DNA of 43,406 bases from an uncultured Desulfuromonadales bacterium (GTDB taxonomy: Bacteria; Desulfobacterota; Desulfuromonadia; Desulfuromonadales; Geopsychrobacteraceae), in the NCBI GenBank assembly GCA_945787335.1, contig CALZHR010000180.1:1-43406 (forward strand), written 5' to 3'. The stretch's first letter is position 1; each line of letters opens with the position of its first letter. Shown here piece after piece: positions 38,071 through 43,406 of the stretch. A program made the translations under genes and the position numbers. A model generated the notes under the pieces. The model did no database searches, was not told where the DNA came from, and saw nothing but the letters and a program-made list of their open reading frames with translations.

Positions 38071-38596
38071 AAAGTCGATTCTGACGTCCCTCTCGCTCTC
38101 GCAGCGCCGCCTGTTGGACCAGGTAAAGGAGGCCATGGAGCTTTATTTCGGCAGTGATGTGCGCCGGATTGTACACGCTCATGACGTCACCGGTCACGCT
38201 CTGAATCTGCTCGAATATATCGATGCCGACCCGCTGGAGACACTCTGCGCCTGCTACCTGCACGATATCGGCATTCCTGAAGCAGAGCGAAAGTATGGCA
38301 ACTGCACCGGTAAACTGCAGGAGCAGGAAGGCCCACCGGTGGCTCGAAGAATTCTTGCCGAGTTGGCATCGGATAATCAATTGATTGACAACGTCTGTGA
38401 ACTGGTCGGCCTGCATCATACTCCCAATGGGCTGGACAAGCCCGAGTTCCGCGTTCTCTGGGATGCCGATGCGTTAGTTAATCTTGCTGAAGTTGTTACT
38501 GAGAAAGAGCCCCATGCCATTGAGGCGATCATCGACAGGGCGCTGGTGACCGAGCCGGGCCACCGCATGGCAATAACCTTGTTTCTGCCGGGTTAA
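38057..38596 (+). CDS. HD-domain protein, putative phosphohydrolase
   Basis: Metal-dependent HD-superfamily protein of 179 residues, role unknown. The HD motif is visible: His40/His42 in VHAHDVTGHAL, H69-D70 in CYLHDIGIPEA, a later HH (VGLHHTPNG), and the last Asp in WDADALVNLAEV. I chose ATG 38057, inside the end of the thioesterase gene and preceded by a run of G that may serve as SD; ATG 38039 is an alternative. There is no (p)ppGpp synthetase or receiver domain. It follows ugd and the thioesterase in one overlapping unit. Confidence 0.85.
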   Translation: MGNSEKSILTSLSLSQRRLLDQVKEAMELYFGSDVRRIVHAHDVTGHALNLLEYIDADPLETLCACYLHDIGIPEAERKYGNCTGKLQEQEGPPVARRILAELASDNQLIDNVCELVGLHHTPNGLDKPEFRVLWDADALVNLAEVVTEKEPHAIEAIIDRALVTEPGHRMAITLFLPG

Positions 38597-38659
38597 CTGT
38601 CTTGGCGCAGCGATTCGGAGTTTATTGGGAAGCGGTTATTTCTCTGGATCATTCTCATA

Positions 38660-38688
38660 TTGACAGTCGCGAATGATGTTGTTATAAC
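38660..38688 (+). promoter_or_regulatory. Promoter of tRNA-Val(CAC)
   Basis: TTGACA (38660-38665), 17-bp spacer, TATAAC (38683-38688): 11 of 12 consensus matches. The start would be at about 38695, seven bases before the tRNA. Confidence 0.85.
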
Positions 38689-38701
38689 AGCCACCCAATC
38701 A

Positions 38702-38776
38702 GGGCGTTTAGCTCAGCGGGAGAGCACTGCCTTCACACGGCAGGGGTCACTGGTTCAATCCCAGTAACGCCCACCA
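38702..38776 (+). tRNA. tRNA-Val (anticodon CAC)
   Basis: 75 bases: acceptor GGGCGTT with AACGCCC, D stem GCTC/GAGC, anticodon stem CTGCC/GGCAG around TTCACAC with anticodon CAC, T arm ACTGG-TTCAATC-CCAGT, encoded ACCA. Reads GUG codons. Second valine tRNA in the window, with a different anticodon from the one at 23848. Confidence 0.96.
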
Positions 38777-38783
38777 GAAATTC

Positions 38784-38820
38784 AAAGGGGTTAGCGATGT
38801 ATCGCTAACCCCTTTTGCTT
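38784..38820 (+). terminator. Terminator after tRNA-Val(CAC)
   Basis: AAAGGGGTTAGCGAT pairs exactly with ATCGCTAACCCCTTT around GT (central bases left as loop in RNA), followed by TGCTTTT. Confidence 0.88.
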
Positions 38821-39021
38821 TTCGTGCCCATCCGTGCCCCTGCTCATCTGGAAGGATTTCCTCCAGGTCCTTAATAGGTCAGTTTTTTAGCAGGTTGTTG
38901 CTAATCACTCTGCACTGAGGCGAACAAAATGCTTTTCGTTTGCACCATTGAAGCTTTCAGGACTCTACAGATAAAACCCAAAGCCTGCGGACATGAAAAA
39001 AGCAATAGCTTTAAATAAATA

Positions 39022-39043
39022 ATAAACAAAAAATAAACAAAAA
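39022..39043. repeat. Exact 11-bp tandem repeat upstream of the phasin promoter
   Basis: ATAAACAAAAA occurs twice head-to-tail (39022-39032 and 39033-39043), ending two bases before the -35 box. The period is about one helical turn. It may be an UP-element-like sequence or a regulator-binding array. Confidence 0.6.
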
Positions 39044-39045
39044 GC

Positions 39046-39074
39046 TTGACAGGTGTTTAAGGTTTGTTTAGGGT
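39046..39074 (+). promoter_or_regulatory. Sigma-70 promoter of the phasin gene
   Basis: TTGACA at 39046-39051, 17-bp spacer, TAGGGT (3/6) at 39069-39074. The -35 is perfect and the -10 weak, as often seen in activator-dependent promoters. Start near 39081, inside the first of the two dyads downstream. Confidence 0.55.
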
Positions 39075-39112
39075 TGGTGTACAACCAACCGATGGCAAAG
39101 AAAAAGCCATCG
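39072..39112 (+). other. Two tandem inverted repeats in the phasin promoter/leader
   Basis: First: GGTTGGT-GTACA-ACCAACC (39072-39090). Second: CGATGGC-AAAGAAAAA-GCCATCG (39090-39112). The second ends five bases before the SD AAGGAGGAG. The first overlaps the predicted transcription start, so it may act at DNA level; the second can fold in the mRNA. Confidence 0.6.
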
Positions 39113-39128
39113 CATTAAGGAGGAGAAA

Positions 39129-39662
39129 ATGGACCAAAAAGACTTCGCCAAGCAGATCGTAGAGTTCAACAAGAATGCAGCAAAGATCGGTTTTGATACC
39201 ATCAGCGCATTATCCGGTCAGGCAGCTACGCTGACCGATTCGTTGTTCGGTATTATTCCGAATGTTCCTGCAGAAGGGAAAGAAGCTACCAGTTTGCTTT
39301 TTAAGGAACAACAGAAAGCTCTGGACACTCTGCGGAGCTATGTTGAAGGGCAACTGAATCTGGACTGGACCAGCCAGGATGCACCTATCAAAAGCCTCGA
39401 AGCGCTTGAGCAGTTCAGCAAGCAGGTTTTCGCCCAGACTGAAGATATCAAAAAGGACTCGAAAGGTCTGGCCGACAAAGCTACTGGCCAGCTGCCAGTC
39501 GAGGCTAAGCCGCTGGTCGATTTTTGGAACGACGCTATCAGTAACGGGTTTTCCCTGTTTCAGGACAGCGTCAGCAAGAGCTTTGATATTTCCAAGCAAC
39601 TGCTGGACAAAGAGTCCGTTGTCACCAGCGACACGAAAGCCAAGGCAGCCAGCAAGAAATAA
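39129..39662 (+). CDS. Phasin-family protein
   Basis: Expected to coat polyhydroxyalkanoate granules or act as a related granule-associated or chaperone-like protein. The 177 residues are amphipathic and helical (KQIVEFNKNAAKIGFDTISALSGQ near the N-terminus, FWNDAISNGFSLFQDSVSKSFD near 140), without Cys, and end in a Lys/Ala-rich tail (KAKAASKK) common in phasins. The SD AAGGAGGAG is very strong. The gene stands alone with its own promoter and terminator, which suggests high expression. No PHA synthase (phaC) lies in the window, so the granule role is inferred from family resemblance. Confidence 0.82.
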   Translation: MDQKDFAKQIVEFNKNAAKIGFDTISALSGQAATLTDSLFGIIPNVPAEGKEATSLLFKEQQKALDTLRSYVEGQLNLDWTSQDAPIKSLEALEQFSKQVFAQTEDIKKDSKGLADKATGQLPVEAKPLVDFWNDAISNGFSLFQDSVSKSFDISKQLLDKESVVTSDTKAKAASKK

Positions 39663-39978
39663 GACAGATACAGGCTTAATTCATATATACTACCTGCCTG
39701 AAGATAGAGGATTAATCCGGCGAATTTGTTTTTCGCCGGATTTTTTTTATAGAAGAATAAGTGACAGCCATCACTGAATCTGTATGTTGCTCCGGCTGAT
39801 TTTTAATGCCTGTAAACCTGCATGTCGCTGTGCTTTCTGCCTCTCGATTGAACTCCTGCAATTTCAGGCTCAGCCTTGAACGGTGCAAGAAATCGCAGCG
39901 GGTTGCCTGCCGGGGGAGTCATTCGCTGACAACCGCTGAGGTTTGATTTTTAATTTGCTCTGAGCGTAAGCTGAATTC
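39663..39978. other. 316-bp intergenic region between the phasin gene and the YdjM-like gene
   Basis: Apart from the phasin terminator at 39714-39748, I see no RNA gene, repeat or convincing promoter here. There is no LexA-type box that I can support upstream of the YdjM-like gene. Confidence 0.6.
39714..39748 (+). terminator. Terminator after the phasin gene
   Basis: AATCCGGCGAA pairs exactly with TTCGCCGGATT (11 bp, loop TTTGTTT), followed by six more Ts. Confidence 0.95.
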
Positions 39979-40980
39979 ATGGATTCACTGACGCAATTGA
40001 CACTCGGTGCCGCCGTCGGAGAAGCGGTTCTTGGTCGAAAAGTGGGACGCAAAGCGGGCCTTTGGGGAGCGGTTTGTGGCACACTGCCCGACCTCGACGT
40101 CTTATTGCCGTTTGGCGATCCGGTCAAAGATTTCACCTATCACCGAAGTTTCAGCCACTCGCTGTTTGTCCTTTCGCTGCTGACGCCGGTTTTCGTCTGG
40201 CTGATTCTCAAGCTTCACCCGAACAGTCGAAAATATCTAACTAAGTGGAGCTGGTTGGTCTGGCTCTGCTTTATGACCCATATCCTGCTCGACTGTTTTA
40301 CTGTCTACGGCACCCAGGTTTTCTGGCCGTTTTGGGATTCTCCGGTGGGTTGGGGATCGGTATTTATTATTGATCCTTTTTATACTCTTCTGTTGCTGAG
40401 CGGCGTTATTTTTGCCCTGGTGATGACGCGCACCAGCCAGCGGGGACATCTGATCAATCAGGCAGCCTTGTTCGTCAGCACCCTTTACCTTGTGTGGAGT
40501 GTCGGTGCGCAAAGCTATGTGACGGCGGTCGTGGAAAAATCGCTCGCCCGGCAGATGATACCTTATGAGAAGCTGCTGGTCAGCGCTGGTCCGCTGAACA
40601 CTATGCTTTGGCGTATCCTCGCCATGGCGCCGGACGGCAGCTATCACGAGGGCTACTATTCGTTGCTCGATGGCTATGGGGACGTTACGCTCACGCGCTA
40701 CGAAAGTCATCCTGAGCTGCTGGTCAATCTTGAAGAGCACTGGCCGGTGGCGCGGCTTCGCTGGTTTACCAAAGGCTTTTACAAAGTCTGGCAGGAGGGA
40801 AGCGACATTGTGATGACCGATTTACGCATGGGGACCGAGCCGAGCTATGTCTTCTCTTTTGTTGTTGGCGAAACGTCCCCTCAGCGGGTTGCAGTCGCCG
40901 CCCGGCAGCTTGAACCAAATAGGGATTTCAGCCTGCTGAAAAAAGCCTGGCGACGGATTTGGTCGGCGACCGAAACCTAA
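39979..40980 (+). CDS. YdjM-family membrane-bound metal-dependent hydrolase
   Basis: Inner-membrane protein of the YdjM/DUF457-type family, with unknown substrate. The 333 residues start MDSLTQLTLGAAVGEAVLG and carry the likely metal-binding residues P37-D-L-D40 and H55-R-S-F-S-H60-S, then FMTHILLDCFTVYGTQVFWPF. Four or so hydrophobic segments lie between residues 60 and 180; the C-terminal part (200-333) is soluble and contains several aromatic residues. E. coli YdjM is under LexA control, but no such box is clear here. The start has no good SD. Lone gene in an otherwise sparse stretch. Confidence 0.85.
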   Translation: MDSLTQLTLGAAVGEAVLGRKVGRKAGLWGAVCGTLPDLDVLLPFGDPVKDFTYHRSFSHSLFVLSLLTPVFVWLILKLHPNSRKYLTKWSWLVWLCFMTHILLDCFTVYGTQVFWPFWDSPVGWGSVFIIDPFYTLLLLSGVIFALVMTRTSQRGHLINQAALFVSTLYLVWSVGAQSYVTAVVEKSLARQMIPYEKLLVSAGPLNTMLWRILAMAPDGSYHEGYYSLLDGYGDVTLTRYESHPELLVNLEEHWPVARLRWFTKGFYKVWQEGSDIVMTDLRMGTEPSYVFSFVVGETSPQRVAVAARQLEPNRDFSLLKKAWRRIWSATET

Positions 40981-41106
40981 CTTCTGAAAACAGCCTTGAC
41001 GGTTGATCTGCCAGGCTTTTCCACTAAAATTCCTAATATACCAAAGCCCAGAGGGTTGCCAGAATAGAGAATGCCCTTCCTGACGAATGAAGGAGTGTGA
41101 TCGACA

Positions 41107-41895
41107 ATGAACTATCGATGCTACGGTAAGCAGGGAGACGAGGTCCGCTTTGAGGATTTATCTGAGTCCCTTGCCGAGGTCGATGTGGTTCTCTTCGGTG
41201 AACTGCACGGCAAACCTCTCATCCACCAGTTACAGCAGAAAATCACCCGTAATCTCTTCGACATCAGAGGCCGCAACCTGGTTCTCGGGGCCGAAATGTT
41301 CGAGGCGGACGATCAACTGATTCTGGATGAATACCTTGCCGGACTGATCCTGCATCGACAGGTGCTGGCTGAGGCAAAGGTCTGGGACAGGTACGAGACC
41401 GACTACCTGCCTCTGGTCGATTTTGCCAGGGAGCAGGGTCTGCGTTTCATTGCCACGAATATCCCCAGACGCTATGCCAACCTGGTGGCCCGTGAGGGGA
41501 TCGGTGCCCTGGAGCGACTTTCTGCCGAGGCGAAGCGGTTCATCGCGCCTTTGCCGATAACTGTTGATCTGGCGACCCCCGGCTACCAGGAAATGCTGGG
41601 GATGAGCATGGGGCACGGGATGGGAATGGAGCCGGGAAATTTCGTCGCTGCCCAGGCGGTAAAGGATGCGACCATGGCGCATTTCATCGTGAACAATCTG
41701 CCGCCGGACGGTCTGATGGTCCACTTCAACGGCGATTACCACTCCAAACGGTACGGCGGTATTTACTGGTACCTGAAGCAGGCCGGCAGGGGGCTCGCCG
41801 TGTTGACAATTGCTTCTGTTTCAGCAAAGTCCCTGGCGTTCCGCGAAGACTACAGAGATTTGGGGGATTTTGTCCTGATTGTTCAAGAGACGTAA
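41107..41895 (+). CDS. ChaN-like (haem-binding uptake family) protein
   Basis: The 262-residue product resembles the ChaN/DUF399 family: VVLFGELHGKPLIHQLQQ near residue 30, VLGAEMFEADDQLILDEYL, FIATNIPRRYANLVAREG and HFNGDYHSKRYGGIYWYL at the C-terminus. Family members bind haem in some bacteria. It has no signal peptide or lipobox, unlike the lipoprotein forms, so it is predicted to be cytoplasmic. A Met/His-rich loop (M163 to M174, with H170) lies in the middle. Function is unknown. Start chosen at ATG 41107 with AAGGAGTG about 15 bases upstream. Not clearly in an operon with its neighbours. Confidence 0.8.
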   Translation: MNYRCYGKQGDEVRFEDLSESLAEVDVVLFGELHGKPLIHQLQQKITRNLFDIRGRNLVLGAEMFEADDQLILDEYLAGLILHRQVLAEAKVWDRYETDYLPLVDFAREQGLRFIATNIPRRYANLVAREGIGALERLSAEAKRFIAPLPITVDLATPGYQEMLGMSMGHGMGMEPGNFVAAQAVKDATMAHFIVNNLPPDGLMVHFNGDYHSKRYGGIYWYLKQAGRGLAVLTIASVSAKSLAFREDYRDLGDFVLIVQET

Positions 41896-42114
41896 ACCTG
41901 AGTCTGTGAGTTCTGATCGGAGCCTGTGAAATTAATTGTATTTGTATTTGGATAATTATGCTGAGGGAATGTTCGTTTTTTAAGCATTAATTGATTGGAA
42001 AAAAACATAAAAATGCTAGCATCCGGGACGTCGTGAAAAAGTGTAATGTCTTTCCGGTCATCACCTTGGCCGGATGGAAATTGTCTTGATTTCACTTTCG
42101 AGAGGTGAGTCCAA

Positions 42115-43406
42115 ATGCAGCACCTGAGTGGGATGCATCTCATTGGTGGCCAGGAAGTCGGTTGTACAACTGAGTATTTTCAGGCCTTCGATCCAAGCGA
42201 GAACCTGCCGTTAGAGCCCGCTTTCAGTGAGGCCAGCGCGGAATTGGTTGCTCGAGCGGTTAGGCTTGCGCATCATGACGTTGATGCCTTTCGTCTCGTG
42301 GATCACCAGAGACGGGCTGAGTTTCTTGAAGAGATCGGCCGTCAGTTAACCGCTATAAAGCCGCTGCTGATAGATCGGGCTCACCGTGAAACCGGACTGC
42401 CATTGGCTCGCCTGGAAGGGGAGCTGACACGCACCGTCAACCAGCAGCAGCTGTTCGCCCGGTTGCTGAAAGACGGGATCTACGCCCAGACGACCATCGA
42501 CCCTCCCCAGCCGGACCGGACCCCGCATCCCAAACCGGAGCTGCGCAAAAGATTTGTCCCTCTGGGACCGGTCGCGGTCTTTGGCGCCAGTAACTTCCCG
42601 CTCGCTTTTTCGGTTGCCGGGGGAGACAGCATTTCCGCCCTGGCGGCCGGTTGCCCGGTAATTGTGAAAGGGCATCCGGCGCACCCGGGAACTTCGGAGC
42701 TGGCCGGCCGGGCGATCTGCAATGCGGTCAGTAACTGTGATCTGCCGGCCGGGACCTTCTCTTTACTGCAGGGAGCCGGGCAGCAACTCGGGGCCGCTCT
42801 GGTGCAACACCCTTTGCTGGCGGCGGCCGCATTTACCGGCTCGCTGCAGGGCGGGCGGGCCTTGTTCGACCTCGCCGCAGCGCGGCCGCAGCCGATCCCG
42901 GTCTATGCAGAAATGGGGAGCGTCAATCCGCTCTTTATTCTTCCCCAGGCACTGGCGGGGGTTGCGGATAAGCTCGCCCAGCGATTTGCTGATTCGGTCA
43001 CTTTGGGGGTCGGCCAGTTCTGCACCAACCCCGGTCTGTTGTTCGCACTGGAGGGTTCAGAGCTGGATGCATTTGCTGACAGCGTGCGGCTACGCTTCGC
43101 TACGCAATCTCCTGCAATAATGCTGCATCCGGGGATCAAGGAGAACTATCTGCAGGGTCTCAAGCGGCTGGCTGCAGCTGCCGGCGTCGCCTCTCTGTAT
43201 TATCCAGACGTTCAGCCGCTGGACGGGTGTCTGGTGCGGCCTGCGCTGTTCCAGACCAGCGCAGCGGAGTTTCTGCGTGAGCAACATCTGTCCGAAGAAG
43301 TTTTCGGTCCGGCGACCCTGATCCTGTCCTGTCCCACAGCGGATGACATGTTGGCTGTCGCTCGCTCCTTGCCGGGACAGTTGACGGCGACGGTCCATGC
43401 CGCCCC
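42115..43406 (+). CDS. Aldehyde dehydrogenase, resembling 2-oxoglutarate semialdehyde dehydrogenase; 3' end beyond the window
   Basis: NAD(P)-dependent aldehyde dehydrogenase. The frame from ATG 42115 (GAGAGGTGAG a few bases upstream) is open to the window end, giving 430 residues of about 520 expected. It starts MQHLSGMHLIGGQEVG and has LGPVAVFGASNFPLAFSVAGGD (cofactor site), AFTGSLQGGRALF, the catalytic Glu266 in VYAEMGSVNP and catalytic Cys303 in GVGQFCTNPG. The N-terminal pattern and the VYAEMGSVNP / FCTNPG forms resemble the KGSADH branch, used in pentose, glucarate or hydroxyproline breakdown. No pathway partner lies in the window, so the substrate is inferred only. Confidence 0.88.
   Translation, partial: MQHLSGMHLIGGQEVGCTTEYFQAFDPSENLPLEPAFSEASAELVARAVRLAHHDVDAFRLVDHQRRAEFLEEIGRQLTAIKPLLIDRAHRETGLPLARLEGELTRTVNQQQLFARLLKDGIYAQTTIDPPQPDRTPHPKPELRKRFVPLGPVAVFGASNFPLAFSVAGGDSISALAAGCPVIVKGHPAHPGTSELAGRAICNAVSNCDLPAGTFSLLQGAGQQLGAALVQHPLLAAAAFTGSLQGGRALFDLAAARPQPIPVYAEMGSVNPLFILPQALAGVADKLAQRFADSVTLGVGQFCTNPGLLFALEGSELDAFADSVRLRFATQSPAIMLHPGIKENYLQGLKRLAAAAGVASLYYPDVQPLDGCLVRPALFQTSAAEFLREQHLSEEVFGPATLILSCPTADDMLAVARSLPGQLTATVHAA

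Larger units (their letters stand above)
38777..39128. other. 352-bp intergenic region between tRNA-Val(CAC) and the phasin gene
   Basis: It holds the tRNA terminator, a tandem CGTGCCC repeat (38823-38829 and 38833-38839), an inverted repeat TTAGCA-GGTTGT-TGCTAA (38887-38904), an AT-rich stretch with an 11-bp tandem repeat, the phasin promoter and two leader hairpins. I see no convincing coding frame or integrase remnant. Confidence 0.6.

Noticed and set aside
38777..38850. Integrase gene remnant after tRNA-Val(CAC)
   Set aside because: Short frames here have no recognisable integrase motif and the tRNA 3' end is not repeated in the window.
40993..41022. Terminator after the YdjM-like gene
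   Set aside because: Only a 5-bp stem (AGCCT/AGGCT) with a large loop and four Ts; too weak to list.
41896..42114. Sigma-54 or sigma-70 promoter upstream of the aldehyde dehydrogenase
   Set aside because: No GG-N10-GC pair fits -24/-12, and the best TTGATT-N17-TGCTAG candidate has a very poor -10.

Overview
The window reads as a core chromosomal segment of a Desulfuromonadales/Geobacterales-type bacterium (Desulfobacterota, formerly Deltaproteobacteria). This rests on gene order (yceD-rpmF-plsX-fabHDG-acpP-fabF-rpiB-glyA-dCMP deaminase-nrdR-ribDE-ribBA-ribH-nusB, thrS-infC-rpmI-rplT-pheST-ihfA-merR, surE-pcm-nlpD-rpoS), a Gram-negative outer-membrane gene (lptE), moderately high GC, and a phasin-family gene. 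The assignment is inferred from the proteins and their order; no database was searched.

Layout. 1-3759: 3' part of leuS, then lptE and holA, closed by a bidirectional terminator shared with the opposing rpsT. 3810-7163: rpsT (minus), the lipid II flippase murJ (plus), and the minus-strand pair mazG-fxsA in a less GC-rich patch with DnaA-box-like sites. 7342-13583: a near-consensus sigma-70 promoter starts yceD-rpmF-plsX-fabH-fabD-fabG-acpP; a strong terminator separates acpP from fabF-rpiB. 14116-20345: glyA, a dCMP-deaminase-type gene, nrdR, the riboflavin genes ribD, ribE, ribBA and ribH, and nusB. 20393-23636: hom, convergent with a minus-strand acyl-CoA synthetase, with one shared terminator. 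23848-30848: tRNA-Val(GAC), thrS, infC (apparently starting at ATC), rpmI, rplT, pheS, pheT. 30951-36078: ihfA, a small MerR regulator, surE, pcm, a YqaA/DedA membrane protein, an NlpD-like lipoprotein, rpoS and apt. 36133-38776: tRNA-Arg(CCT), ugd, a hotdog thioesterase, an HD-domain protein and tRNA-Val(CAC). 39129 to the end: a phasin with an elaborate leader, a YdjM-type membrane protein, a ChaN-like protein, and the 5' part of a gene resembling 2-oxoglutarate semialdehyde dehydrogenase.

Together the genes cover translation (three synthetases, five translation-factor or ribosomal protein genes, three tRNAs), type II fatty-acid synthesis, envelope building (MurJ, LptE, NlpD, UDP-glucuronate), riboflavin and one-carbon metabolism, and stationary-phase control (surE-pcm-nlpD-rpoS).

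I found no mobile element, CRISPR array, defence island or clearly new multi-gene system. The points worth checking are local: the ATC start of infC, the phasin leader, the DnaA-box cluster and the eroded second domain of MazG, the paired palindromes in the mazG/yceD gap, and a Met/His-rich loop in the ChaN-like protein.
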